The notes: a model not told the origin generated them from the sequence alone. A stretch of 64,000 bases of DNA from an uncultured Muribaculaceae bacterium (GCA_910576775.1 CAJTJV010000006.1:1-64000); one strand, 5' to 3'; counted from the first letter of the stretch, positions 18,106 to 26,905 are shown. Numbers and translations: made by a program.

Positions 18106-18562
18106 GCCTCGGAGAGGCGTCATGTAGAAACACGGTACAAGCAGCTACCGATGCCGCACAAAAGCCTCGGAGAGGCGATATAATGCGAAAGCCCCGGACA
18201 GACGAGACAGATGATAGCACAACGATAGCCTCGGAGAGGCGTCTCATCAGAAATCCCCGGCATTCATGCCGGGGTACATATCCGATAACAAATCTAAGTC
18301 TCGGAGAGACGTCTTATGCGTGCCTATAGACACAAGACGTCTCTCCGAGACTCATATATGTATCACCCCACTGTCCCCGCGCTAAAGCACGGGGTTTTCG
18401 GATGAGACGTCCCTCCGGGACTCCCGGTGCGCCTCGACCCTATCTGCATGGCCGACCCTACGGGATAGCGGTGCATCAGGGACTCTCACTGCATCTGTTC
18501 CTCCGGGACTCGCGATGCGTCAGGGACTCGCCCTGCCGGCCCTCCGGGACTTACGATACGGC
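18106..18562 (+). repeat. Mosaic hairpin repeat, copy E (opposite orientation to the others)
   Basis: It occupies the whole gap between converging pyrC and mdh. Read on the + strand: three GCCTC-GGA-GAGGC units (18106-18118, 18163-18175, 18228-18240), the ccccggc hairpin (18255-18274), the long hairpin with perfect 19-bp arms (18297-18315 and 18334-18352), the ccccgcgc/gcacgggg hairpin (about 18374-18394), then TCC-loop units (near 18408, 18500 and 18540) mixed with degenerate caggnact copies up to the end of mdh. It is the longest copy and the only one on the + strand, following the only + strand gene that has one. Confidence 0.85.
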
Positions 18563-18580
18563 AGGAACTCTCGGTGCGGG

Positions 18581-19582
18581 TCAGCCTACATTCGGATTGA
18601 GATTCTTCCACTCGGAGACAGGAGGCAGGACTCCCATAGCGATAACCTCGTCGCGAAGGGTGCAGAGATGCTTGTAGCTCTCTTCGAGTTCTTTCTGTTC
18701 CTCGGGAGTACCCTTCACATCCTGAATATGGACGCCGTTGCGGTCGACGGTCGTCTCCATAGCCATCATGATATGGCTGAACTTGTCATTGTTCACGTAT
18801 GTACCTACAGGCCAACGGAAAGGTTTGCCTCCCATCGCAGCTGCAATCATCTCGATGGATAGGTATGCCGGGCTCTGGAATGACGAGCGTCCGCGGAGGT
18901 CGATAATATGCTTTCCACCCTGGATAACGCGCTGCTTCATGGCATCCCATTCCGCAGCGGGAAGAGCTTCGGTACCGATAAGCTCTACCAGAGGCTTGCC
19001 GTCGACAAGAGTTGTGGATGCGAATACCGCCATCTGCTCGCCGTGACCGCCATATGTGCGGCTGTTCACCACCTTGTCCGCCGGAATGCCGAAATACTTG
19101 CTGAGTTCGTGCTGAAGGCGGGTGCTGTCGAGAGCTGCGAGAGTCGATACCTGCGAAGGCTTCAGACCGGAGTAGAGAAGAGTGATAAGGCCGGTTATGT
19201 CAGCCGGATTGAAGATGACAACCACATGCTTCACATCGGGACAATATGCTCGCACATCCTTGCCGAACTGCTCTGCAATCTGTGCGTTGCCTTTGAGAAG
19301 ATCCTCACGAGTCATACCGGCCTTACGTGCGGCACCTCCCGACGATACAACGTATGCGGCACCGGTGAGAGCTTCCTTGATGTCGGAGGTAAAAGTCAGG
19401 TTCACCCCTTCGAAAGCGCAGTGATAGAGTTCTTCAGCCACGCCCTCAAGAGCGGGCGCATACGGGTCGTAAAGACAGATGTTAGGTGTCAGATGCATCA
19501 TCATGGCAGTCTGCGCCATGTTTGAACCTATCATGCCGGCAGCACCGACGATGACAAGTTTTTCATTTGTAAGAAATTCCAT
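18581..19582 (-). CDS. mdh: Malate dehydrogenase
   Basis: A 333-residue NAD-dependent dehydrogenase that interconverts malate and oxaloacetate. The N-terminal Rossmann motif is VIVGAAGMIGSN. The mobile-loop region GGAARKAGMTREDLLKGN, the substrate-binding NPADIT block and the catalytic histidine in TYGGHGEQM are all present. Length and motifs fit the Bacteroidales Mdh used in the reductive branch toward succinate. It stands alone, convergent with pyrC and divergent from the SDR gene. Confidence 0.92.
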   Translation of the reverse strand: MEFLTNEKLVIVGAAGMIGSNMAQTAMMMHLTPNICLYDPYAPALEGVAEELYHCAFEGVNLTFTSDIKEALTGAAYVVSSGGAARKAGMTREDLLKGNAQIAEQFGKDVRAYCPDVKHVVVIFNPADITGLITLLYSGLKPSQVSTLAALDSTRLQHELSKYFGIPADKVVNSRTYGGHGEQMAVFASTTLVDGKPLVELIGTEALPAAEWDAMKQRVIQGGKHIIDLRGRSSFQSPAYLSIEMIAAAMGGKPFRWPVGTYVNNDKFSHIMMAMETTVDRNGVHIQDVKGTPEEQKELEESYKHLCTLRDEVIAMGVLPPVSEWKNLNPNVG

Positions 19583-19624
19583 AAACTTGGAGTAAGTTAG
19601 TTATGAAGATATTGTTTACTTTGA

Positions 19625-19632
19625 CAAAAATA
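19625..19632 (-). promoter_or_regulatory. Possible -7 box for mdh
   Basis: TATTTTTG on the minus strand fits TAnnTTTG and lies 43 bp before the mdh start, but no TTTG lies at the expected upstream distance, so this is a weak call. Confidence 0.35.
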
Positions 19633-19685
19633 ATGATTTTTCTAAAATAGAAACGGAAAAAAAGTCCTCGTGTTCTCAAATTTTC

Positions 19686-19693
19686 TATCTTTG
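19686..19693 (+). promoter_or_regulatory. Possible -7 box for the SDR gene
   Basis: TATCTTTG fits TAnnTTTG and would place the start near 19700, about 26 nt before the ATG at 19726. The -33 element is not recognisable. Confidence 0.4.
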
Positions 19694-19725
19694 TGTTTTC
19701 TTAACCGAACGTTATCTTCATAAAG

Positions 19726-20481
19726 ATGAAAACAATTCTTATTACAGGAGCTTCCACCGGCATAGGCGCCGCTACTGTCCGCCGTTTCATAGCCGGAGGC
19801 TGGCGCGTGGCGATGATTGACATCAACGACAAGGCCGGTCGCGATCTCGCTGAAGCCGTAGGACCTTTCGCGGCATATTTCCATGCCGACACCCGCGACG
19901 CCGCAGAGATGCAGAGAGCCGCAGATGCCGCCGTGAGCCATTTCGGACGCCTCGACAGTGTATTCGCCAACGCCGGAATACACCGCCGCAACTCTCTGCT
20001 CGATATCTCCGACGAAGAATTCGACCTCGTTATTAAAACGAATATCTACGGCACCTTTCATACCCTGCGCGCCTCCGTACCTGCCATCATGGCTTCGGGA
20101 GGTGGCTCCGTGGTGATATGCGCTTCCGACCAATCATTCATAGGCAAAGCCAATTCCTTTGCCTACGGGCTAACCAAAGGAGCGATGGGACAGATTACCA
20201 AGAGCCTTGCCATCGACCTCGCTCCCAAAGGAATACGCGTAAACGCCGTATGTCCGGGCACGGTGCGGACACCCTTAGTGGAGCGACTGTTCAACGACAT
20301 AGAAGCAAAGGGCGGCCCGACAGCCGACGAACTGTGGCGGATGGAAAACGACGATTTCCTTCTCGGACGCATCGCCGAACCTGAGGAAGTGGCCGAGGCC
20401 GTATTCTTCCTCGCCACCGACGCATCGTCGTTCTGCACCGGCACCCTCCTGCCCGTCGACGGAGGCATAACAGCAAGATAA
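19726..20481 (+). CDS. SDR-family NAD(P)-dependent oxidoreductase
   Basis: A 251-residue classical short-chain dehydrogenase/reductase. It has the cofactor motif TGASTGIG at the N-terminus, the NAG motif (VFANAGIH), the catalytic Ser in ICASDQS, the YGLTK catalytic Tyr-Lys pair, the APKGIRVNAVCPGTVRTP block and the C-terminal GTLLPVDGG typical of FabG-like and sugar/polyol dehydrogenases. An acidic residue after the second strand (MIDIND) favours NAD(H) over NADP(H). The substrate cannot be inferred. The next gene, of unknown function, follows after 26 bp. Confidence 0.85.
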   Translation: MKTILITGASTGIGAATVRRFIAGGWRVAMIDINDKAGRDLAEAVGPFAAYFHADTRDAAEMQRAADAAVSHFGRLDSVFANAGIHRRNSLLDISDEEFDLVIKTNIYGTFHTLRASVPAIMASGGGSVVICASDQSFIGKANSFAYGLTKGAMGQITKSLAIDLAPKGIRVNAVCPGTVRTPLVERLFNDIEAKGGPTADELWRMENDDFLLGRIAEPEEVAEAVFFLATDASSFCTGTLLPVDGGITAR

Positions 20482-20507
20482 CATCATACGTATAAACTAT
20501 ATCCACA

Positions 20508-21218
20508 ATGAAAAAACTGATTTATCTGTCAATACTTTTTTGCAGTCTGTTCTGCATGGAAGCCCACGCCTGGGTATACACCACTGTCGACCCGGACAAG
20601 AACGGATGGAACTATTACTATTCCCAGGAAATAAAAATCAAGAGCGAGGAAGGCCCGCTGGTATTCAAACTCTGCATAGCTCAGAAAAGAAGCACCGGCG
20701 AGCTCCAATATTTCCTGTTCTACCTGCCGGAAAAGCCTCAATATCTAAGATGGGACACACCGGAAAACGCTCCCAAGAATTATAAAAAAGGGTTCACAAT
20801 GAAAGTCAGGGACGGACTTGGGGATGTATTCGACCTCACCACTCCGCACGACAAGGAATGGAAAATCGAAAAGATAACCCTGAAAACCGGCGAGACCATT
20901 ACAGGCGGAACTATATTCGAAACCAGTCATAAAATCGACCAAATCACGATATGGTACAGTATCTCCAAGGAAGATTTCTACAAAATTGTGGATAACGGAT
21001 TCAAGAAAATCAGAGTCGAGACCACATCGCCCCACCGCTACGATGATTACAACTTCACGCCCAAACAGACAAAGGCCTGCGCCAAGGATTTCCGCAAACA
21101 TCTCAACAATATGTTGAAAAAGGTAGACGAGATAGAGAAGGAACTGGTAAAAAGCCGCGAAGAGCTGAAGAACAAACCGGCGGCGCCGCAAAAGGCGAAA
21201 ACCGTAGAAGAATTCTGA
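20508..21218 (+). CDS. Secreted protein of unknown function
   Basis: A 236-residue protein with a signal peptide (MKKLIYLSILFCSLFCMEAHA). The mature part is rich in beta-type segments (VFKLCIAQKRSTGELQYF, WKIEKITLKTGETI) up to about residue 190 and ends in a charged helical stretch (about 190-232, MLKKVDEIEKELVKSREELK) that may form a coiled coil. No family was recognised. It begins 26 bp after the SDR gene and could share its transcript. Confidence 0.7.
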   Translation: MKKLIYLSILFCSLFCMEAHAWVYTTVDPDKNGWNYYYSQEIKIKSEEGPLVFKLCIAQKRSTGELQYFLFYLPEKPQYLRWDTPENAPKNYKKGFTMKVRDGLGDVFDLTTPHDKEWKIEKITLKTGETITGGTIFETSHKIDQITIWYSISKEDFYKIVDNGFKKIRVETTSPHRYDDYNFTPKQTKACAKDFRKHLNNMLKKVDEIEKELVKSREELKNKPAAPQKAKTVEEF

Positions 21219-21309
21219 AATCAGGCAAAGATGGATAAACAATATCCGCGGCGGCGAGGTTTTATTAAAAATGATTAACCGAAGCCATCGCGGAGACAAG
21301 TTTTTTCAT

Positions 21310-21317
21310 TAACTTTG
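21310..21317 (+). promoter_or_regulatory. Possible -7 box for phoH
   Basis: TAACTTTG fits the -7 consensus and lies 33 bp upstream of the ATG at 21351. A -33 TTTG at the right distance is absent. Confidence 0.4.
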
Positions 21318-21350
21318 CACTCGCAAGGCTTCCAATTCGGGACATAGCTT

Positions 21351-22349
21351 ATGATTGAAAGAATTGTTATTGTCGACAGCGTCGAACCTATCTGCTTCTA
21401 CGGCGTAAACAACGCCAACATGCAGCTTATCAAGAACCTTTATCCCAAGCTGCGCATCAGTGCGCGCGGCTCGGTGATTCGTGTTGTCGGCGAGGAAAGC
21501 GAGACAAAGGATTTCGAAGCCAAGATAAAAGAACTCGCCACATACGCCGAACACTACAATTCGCTCACCGAAGAGGTGATAATCGACATCGTAAAAGGCC
21601 ACACCCCGAAAGAACCGAGAAGCGACGGCGCCATAATCTACGGAATCAACGGCAAACCTATTTCCGGCCGCACTCCCAACCAGCAGAAATTAGTCGCCAC
21701 CTTCGAGGAAAAAGACCTCACCTTCGCTCTCGGCCCCGCCGGCACCGGCAAGACATACATCGCCATCGCCTTAGCGGTGCGCGCGCTGAAAAACCGGCAG
21801 GCACGTAAAATCATACTCTCGCGTCCGGCAGTGGAGGCCGGCGAGAAGCTCGGGTTCCTCCCCGGCGACATGAAAGACAAGATAGATCCCTATCTGCAAC
21901 CTCTCTACGATGCCCTCGAGGACATGATTCCGGCGATGAAGCTCCGCGAATACATGGAGTCCAAGATTATCCAGATAGCGCCTCTTGCCTTTATGCGCGG
22001 CCGTACGCTCAACGACGCCATCATAGTCCTCGACGAAGCACAGAACACCACCACTCACCAGATAAAAATGTTTCTCACCCGCCTTGGCATGAACGCCAAG
22101 ATGATAGTGACAGGCGACGTGACGCAGATCGACCTTCCTAAAAGCACCCAATCGGGGCTGGTACAGGCTCTTAAGATTCTTGACGGAGTACCTGGTGTCG
22201 GCAAGGTTGAATTCGGCAAAAAAGATATCGTGCGCCACTCCCTTGTGCAGCGTATCGTAGAAGCATACGAGCGCCACGACGCCGAAGAAGCCCAGCGCGC
22301 CAAAGAACTTGCAAGGCTCGCAGCCGAGCAACAGGACTCAGATTCATAA
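21351..22349 (+). CDS. phoH: PhoH-family ATPase
   Basis: A 332-residue protein: an N-terminal segment of about 110 residues with a KH-like character, followed by the PhoH P-loop ATPase domain. Walker A is GPAGTGKTY (about 128-136), Walker B is IIVLDEAQN (about 225), and the sensor-like VTGDVTQIDLP follows. The family is linked to RNA metabolism in stress and phosphate starvation and often neighbours the endoribonuclease YbeY, which is not adjacent here. It is the first gene of a six-gene + strand run (phoH, purC, menaquinone methyltransferase, DUF3078, two small secreted proteins) with gaps of at most 18 bp. Confidence 0.9.
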   Translation: MIERIVIVDSVEPICFYGVNNANMQLIKNLYPKLRISARGSVIRVVGEESETKDFEAKIKELATYAEHYNSLTEEVIIDIVKGHTPKEPRSDGAIIYGINGKPISGRTPNQQKLVATFEEKDLTFALGPAGTGKTYIAIALAVRALKNRQARKIILSRPAVEAGEKLGFLPGDMKDKIDPYLQPLYDALEDMIPAMKLREYMESKIIQIAPLAFMRGRTLNDAIIVLDEAQNTTTHQIKMFLTRLGMNAKMIVTGDVTQIDLPKSTQSGLVQALKILDGVPGVGKVEFGKKDIVRHSLVQRIVEAYERHDAEEAQRAKELARLAAEQQDSDS

Positions 22350-22367
22350 ACCAATAATTATACAGGC

Positions 22368-23318
22368 ATGCCACTAACAAGCACAGATTTCAAATTCCCC
22401 AACGAGACAGCACCTGTCTACCACGGTAAAGTCCGCGACGTCTACACTATCGACAACGACCTTCTTGTCATGATTGCAACCGACCGAATCTCGGCCTTCG
22501 ATGTCGTGCTTCCCAAAGGCATCCCTTACAAAGGCCAGGTTCTCAATCAGATTGCCAATTATTTTCTCGACGCCACATCCGAAGCCGTCCCCAACTGGAA
22601 GCTCTCCGAGGTCGATCCTATGGCTACCGCCGGCATCCGCTGCGAAGGATTCCGCGTCGAAATGATTATCCGCGGCTACCTCGCAGGCAGCGCATGGCGT
22701 GAATATGCCGCCGGCGCACGCAGTATCTGCGGCGTCGCTCTTCCCGACGGTCTCCGCGAGAACGAACGTCTCCCCGAACCTATCATCACCCCTACCACTA
22801 AAGCCGACGCCGGCCACGACCAGAATATCTCCGGCCGTGAAATCGTAGAGCAGGGTCTTGTCAGCGCCGAAGACTACGCCCGAATGGAGGCCTACACCCG
22901 CACGCTCTTCCGCATCGGTACCGACATGGCGGCAGAAAAAGGGCTCGTTCTCGTCGACACCAAGTACGAATTCGGCAAGCACAACGGCAAGGTGATTCTT
23001 ATCGACGAAATACACACTCCCGACTCGTCGCGCTATTTCTACGCAGACACATATCAGGAACTTTTCGAAAACGGCAAACCCCAACGCCAGCTCTCCAAGG
23101 AATTCGTACGCCAGTGGCTTATGGAAAACGGCTTCATGGGACGTCCCGGCGAAAAGGTGCCCGAGATGACAGAGGATGTTTGCCGCAGCATCAGCGAACG
23201 CTATATCGAACTTTACGAGCACCTCACAGGCCGCAAGTTCGTGCCGGCACCTCAGGATAATGTGGAAGCCCGCATTGAGAAGAACGTACTCGATTTCATC
23301 TCCAACCTCAATCTCTAA
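22368..23318 (+). CDS. purC: Phosphoribosylaminoimidazole-succinocarboxamide synthase
   Basis: A 316-residue SAICAR synthetase that joins aspartate to CAIR with ATP in purine synthesis. Visible family motifs: GKVRDVYTIDNDLLVMIATDRISAFD, split over the nucleotide-binding strands; the RCEGFRVEMIIRGYLAGSAW block; and the IDEIHTPDSSR motif of the active site. The length is that of the longer form found in Bacteroidota and yeast-like enzymes rather than the 237-residue E. coli form. It follows phoH by 18 bp. Confidence 0.93.
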   Translation: MPLTSTDFKFPNETAPVYHGKVRDVYTIDNDLLVMIATDRISAFDVVLPKGIPYKGQVLNQIANYFLDATSEAVPNWKLSEVDPMATAGIRCEGFRVEMIIRGYLAGSAWREYAAGARSICGVALPDGLRENERLPEPIITPTTKADAGHDQNISGREIVEQGLVSAEDYARMEAYTRTLFRIGTDMAAEKGLVLVDTKYEFGKHNGKVILIDEIHTPDSSRYFYADTYQELFENGKPQRQLSKEFVRQWLMENGFMGRPGEKVPEMTEDVCRSISERYIELYEHLTGRKFVPAPQDNVEARIEKNVLDFISNLNL

Positions 23319-23333
23319 ACCCGCGCCATCCGG

Positions 23334-24074
23334 ATGACCGACGTCGAGCATATAAATCCCTACGACGGCGACAAGCGGGACAAAAAGGAGCAGGTGGCGG
23401 CGATGTTCGACGCCATCGCTCCCGCTTACGATTTCATGAACCGGGCCATGACTTTTGGCCTCGACCGGCTTTGGCTTCGCGCCCTTGTCAAGACCGTGCG
23501 CCGCTTGTCACCGGTAGAAATCATTGATCTCGCTACCGGCACCGGGGATGTGGCTTGCGCTATCGCCGCATCGATTCCCGGCACTACCGTGCGAGGACTC
23601 GACATATCAGAAGGCATGCTCGCCAAAGCCCGAGCGCGAGCCAAAGAGAGAGGACTCGGCAGTCGCATAAGTTTCAGCTGTGCCGATTGTCTCGCAACAG
23701 GACTACCCGACGCCTGCACCGACGTCATCACCGTAGCCTACGGTGTGCGCAATTTCGCCGACATCGCGGCCGGCTACCGCGAGATGTTCCGCATCCTGCG
23801 CCCCGGAGGGCATCTCGCAGTTCTCGAACTGTCCAGGCCAGTCAATTTCTTCGTGAAACCATTGTATGCCATTTATACCAGATGGCTGATACCGGCGGTC
23901 GGACGCCTTGTCTCCGGCGACAGCCGGGCATACTCCTACCTTCCGGAAAGCATCGCCGCCGCTCCCGCAGGCAACGACATGACAGCTCTCATGACGGCGG
24001 CAGGATTCTCAGAAGCCCGCTTCAAACGGCTTTCTTTCGGAGTATGCACTCTTTACCAAGCCTATAAGGAATAG
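23334..24074 (+). CDS. ubiE: Demethylmenaquinone methyltransferase
   Basis: A 246-residue class I SAM-dependent methyltransferase of the UbiE/MenG family, which adds the methyl group to demethylmenaquinone in the last step of menaquinone synthesis. The N-terminal FDAIAPAYDFMNRAMTFGLD motif is diagnostic. The SAM-binding IIDLATGTGDVA, the VTVAYGVRNF block and PGGHLAVLELSRP near the middle also match. Menaquinone is the respiratory quinone of Bacteroidales, so the menG/ubiE role is the expected one. It starts 15 bp after purC. Confidence 0.92.
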   Translation: MTDVEHINPYDGDKRDKKEQVAAMFDAIAPAYDFMNRAMTFGLDRLWLRALVKTVRRLSPVEIIDLATGTGDVACAIAASIPGTTVRGLDISEGMLAKARARAKERGLGSRISFSCADCLATGLPDACTDVITVAYGVRNFADIAAGYREMFRILRPGGHLAVLELSRPVNFFVKPLYAIYTRWLIPAVGRLVSGDSRAYSYLPESIAAAPAGNDMTALMTAAGFSEARFKRLSFGVCTLYQAYKE

Positions 24075-24091
24075 AAAACAACAGCAGCGCT

Positions 24092-25546
24092 ATGACACAT
24101 TTTCTCCGCATATTCATCATATCAACAATCCTGACAACCACAGCTTTTGCGGCGGGAGCCCAGGCAATGTATTTCAACCACGCTGCCGTCGACACCAGCG
24201 CCGTTGTACCGGCTCCGACGGCGATAGCTCCGGAAACAACGGCCGACACTACCATCGCCACAGAACAGGCAATAACCATCGTACCGTTGGACTCGGCTTT
24301 CTATGCCCCGCGATCACTCGAGGAACTCCATACCTACCTCGACACAATGGATATGAGCGGCTACGAGATTACATGGTCCGATAAAAAACTCCCTGCATAT
24401 TTCTTCCGCCCGGCGGTATTCGTCGAGCACCGTCCATACAACCCCGTCACACTGGAGACACCCATGCCCGACCCGGAATCTCCCATACGCTGGCTCGAGG
24501 AAGAGACCCGAATGCAAGCCGTAATGGAGAACATTTATTATGATATGTTCTCCAAACATCCCGAGGCCGTGACATACAATATCAACCTCCTCCCGGAAGC
24601 CCCCAAACGCTATCACGCAGAGGTAGATCCCCAGGACCATACCATAAAAATCGAGGAAACGACATCTATAACGAATGCAGCTCCGACAATACAGGCCGCA
24701 GAGGTACAGAAACGCCACTGGATAAAAACATTCAATGTAGCCGTACATTTCTCCCAGGCTTACGTATCGCCCAACTGGTACCAGGGCGGCAACAGCAACC
24801 TCAATGTACTCGGGAATATATTCTATAATGTGAAACTCAACCCCAAATACCATCCAAACCTGCTGTTCGAGTCAACTTTCCAGTATAAAATCGGTATCAA
24901 CAGCACCCCCGAGGACGAGTTGCACAAATATAATATTTCCGACGACCTCTTCCAACTCAACAGTACTCTCGGTATCAAGGCCGCCAGACGCTGGTACTAC
25001 TCTTTCACATTGCAATTCAAGACGCAGCTCTTCAAATCATATGAGCCGAACAAAGAGCCTCTGCGCTCGGCATTCCTCTCGCCCGGCGACCTCACCTTCG
25101 GTATCGGTATGACTTATAGCTACGCCAACCCCAAAAAGACCGTAACCCTCGATGCTTCGATTGCGCCGCTGTCGTACGCACTGCGCACATGTATCAACCC
25201 GGATATCGACCCGACACGCTACAACGTAGAGGCCGGACACAAGGTGAAACACAGCTTCGGTTCGAGTGCGGAATTGAAATTCTTCTGGAAAATCTGCCAT
25301 AACATCTCCTATCGCTCGCGCATATTCGCATTCTCCGATTATGAAAGCGTCCAGGCAGACTGGGAGAATACTCTTACCTTCGACATAAACCGCTTCCTCA
25401 CCACTCAGATTTATGCCCACGCGCGTTTCGACACAAAGACGCCCAAGACCCCGGACAACGAGGACGGCACTCCGAGCAAATGGAAAAAGCTACAGGTAAA
25501 GGAAATACTATCCATAGGCTTCACATATAAATTCAGCAGTATATGA
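24092..25546 (+). CDS. DUF3078-type outer-membrane beta-barrel protein
   Basis: A 484-residue exported protein with a signal peptide of about 22 residues. After a variable N-terminal part (to about 205) comes the DUF3078-like region, recognisable from SPNWYQGGNSNLNVLG, followed by alternating amphipathic strands (LLFESTFQYKIGINST, WYYSFTLQFKTQLFKSY, ISYRSRIFAFSDYES) and a final aromatic strand ILSIGFTYKFSSI, typical of an outer-membrane barrel. The function of this Bacteroidota family is not known. It lies 17 bp after the menaquinone methyltransferase and overlaps the next gene by four bases. Confidence 0.82.
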   Translation: MTHFLRIFIISTILTTTAFAAGAQAMYFNHAAVDTSAVVPAPTAIAPETTADTTIATEQAITIVPLDSAFYAPRSLEELHTYLDTMDMSGYEITWSDKKLPAYFFRPAVFVEHRPYNPVTLETPMPDPESPIRWLEEETRMQAVMENIYYDMFSKHPEAVTYNINLLPEAPKRYHAEVDPQDHTIKIEETTSITNAAPTIQAAEVQKRHWIKTFNVAVHFSQAYVSPNWYQGGNSNLNVLGNIFYNVKLNPKYHPNLLFESTFQYKIGINSTPEDELHKYNISDDLFQLNSTLGIKAARRWYYSFTLQFKTQLFKSYEPNKEPLRSAFLSPGDLTFGIGMTYSYANPKKTVTLDASIAPLSYALRTCINPDIDPTRYNVEAGHKVKHSFGSSAELKFFWKICHNISYRSRIFAFSDYESVQADWENTLTFDINRFLTTQIYAHARFDTKTPKTPDNEDGTPSKWKKLQVKEILSIGFTYKFSSI

Positions 25547-26079
25547 ACCGCGCGGGTCTGACTGCTGCATTATGCATCCTTGGTGCGGTTTCGGCCGTCC
25601 AAGGACGCACGCAGTGGGTAAGGCTCGATTCTGTTGCGGCGTCGTCCGAACCTGCGTCAGGATATTGGCGCGTGGCACCGGAAGGCGCCGTATTCATTTG
25701 TGAGCCTCTGCCGGGCCACTCCGGGAGCTACAGTATGAAACTTTTGTTCTCTCCCGACCTCAGCATCAGGCCGGGAACGTTTTTCGGCACTATGACACAG
25801 TCCGGCAAAACGGGAGTCTTCGACGCCGAACTGATGCTCGACCCTTCGAAATTCAAAAGCCGGGAGCACAGGCGCACGTTCACAATAGAGATGAACGAAA
25901 CGTCCGACAAGATGGTATTCAAGGCCTACCACGACCGACTGAAAGTGAATTTCGGCCGGCTCCTTCCATATTTCTTCCGTATCTCGGTGCGACGAGACAA
26001 TACCCGTCCCGAAAACATCGACGGCGCGGTGCGAATCGACGGCACCGAACTTTTCGCTGACAGAATTGTTATTCTATAA
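25543..26079 (+). CDS. Small secreted protein of unknown function
   Basis: A 178-residue protein whose start overlaps the DUF3078 stop (ATGA). It has a short hydrophobic signal-like N-terminus (LTAALCILGAVSAVQG). The body is predicted mostly beta and rich in basic residues (FKSREHRRTFTIEMNET, RISVRRDNTRPENIDGAVRID). Translational coupling to the DUF3078 barrel suggests a joint role at the envelope, but no family was recognised. Confidence 0.65.
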   Translation: MNRAGLTAALCILGAVSAVQGRTQWVRLDSVAASSEPASGYWRVAPEGAVFICEPLPGHSGSYSMKLLFSPDLSIRPGTFFGTMTQSGKTGVFDAELMLDPSKFKSREHRRTFTIEMNETSDKMVFKAYHDRLKVNFGRLLPYFFRISVRRDNTRPENIDGAVRIDGTELFADRIVIL

Positions 26080-26092
26080 AACAACTTTATCC

Positions 26093-26557
26093 ATGAAGAA
26101 AATCCTTCTCTGCCTGTTCATAATAGCCACTGTAGGCGTATGCGCCCAACAGACAACGCGAAAAGGTCTGAAAACAGCAAATACCGGCAAATCAACCGAG
26201 ACAACATCCGCCGTCGGCATAATCGCCAACCCTCCGGCACATGCCGTCGACATAAACGGCTACGACAAGCCTCTGCGCTCGTCGCGGGAGACTTTCTTCG
26301 CCACCAACAACGACAAGCGGAACATCGCCGGGATGGCATTCACAATAACTTATTTTGATTCTTCGGGACGGCAGCTACACAAAGCCCACCACAACACATC
26401 AACCGAGATACCCTCGGGCGAGACACGCCAGATTGCCGTCCGCTCCTGGGACAAACAGCAATCATTCTACTACGCACGTTCCACAGTTCCCGTACGCGCG
26501 CAACAGGCAACGCCATACGATGTAAAAATCGAAATCGACACCCTTTTCGTAAGATAG
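26093..26557 (+). CDS. Small secreted protein, possibly FxLYD-like fold
   Basis: A 154-residue protein with a signal peptide (MKKILLCLFIIATVGVCAQ). The mature region contains GMAFTITYFDSSGRQLHKA and IPSGETRQIAVRSWD, which resemble the strand pattern of FxLYD-type domains (a residue pair, then ITYFDSxG, then a polar exchange). This is a weak similarity. The start at 26093 was chosen over an in-frame ATG at 26066 because the signal peptide begins there. It is the last gene of the phoH run and is followed by a terminator-like hairpin at 26600. Confidence 0.65.
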   Translation: MKKILLCLFIIATVGVCAQQTTRKGLKTANTGKSTETTSAVGIIANPPAHAVDINGYDKPLRSSRETFFATNNDKRNIAGMAFTITYFDSSGRQLHKAHHNTSTEIPSGETRQIAVRSWDKQQSFYYARSTVPVRAQQATPYDVKIEIDTLFVR

Positions 26558-26599
26558 AGCGGCGTAACCGGGATCCATCTTTTACTAATATAGAATCTC

Positions 26600-26620
26600 A
26601 ACGCGCCGCATCGCGTTTTT
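26600..26620 (+). terminator. Probable terminator of the phoH-DUF3078 run
   Basis: The arms aacgcg (26600-26605) and cgcgtt (26612-26617) with a 6-nt loop are followed by TTT and a G. The stem is short but GC-rich, and it lies 43 bp after the last stop. Confidence 0.5.
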
Positions 26621-26644
26621 GTGGTCGATTGAATTGGAATCAAA

Positions 26645-26905
26645 ACGTAAGCCGTATCGCGGCGACAGCTCTGTAGGCTCGGGCAAGGAACGCAGCCCGG
26701 GTTACAGACGCGCGCCCCTAAATGATTAGCGTAACTACGGCACTGTATCGCAGCTACGCAGCTTCTTATTTGTGTTCTCACGATATACCCGGGCTGCGTG
26801 CCTTGCCCGGGCCTACAAAACCATCGCAGCTACGCTGCTTATTGTCCGCCGACAACCGGGCTCGGATTTACACCCTGGCCTATAGAACTGTCGCCGCTAC
26901 GCGAC
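26645..26905. repeat. Second hairpin-rich mosaic repeat with nested long inverted arms
   Basis: Two 30-bp arms at 26673-26702 and 26787-26816 are inverted copies with 28 of 30 matches. A shorter outer pair (about 26657-26675 and 26881-26900) also matches with few differences, and a third degenerate copy of the cccggg arm lies near 26852-26882. Between the arms is a hairpin around gcgtaactacgg/cgcagctacgc (about 26729-26759). The phrase cgcagctacg recurs near 26752 and 26825. With copy F this fills the 732-bp gap between the phoH run and folA; no gene is credible here. Confidence 0.75.
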
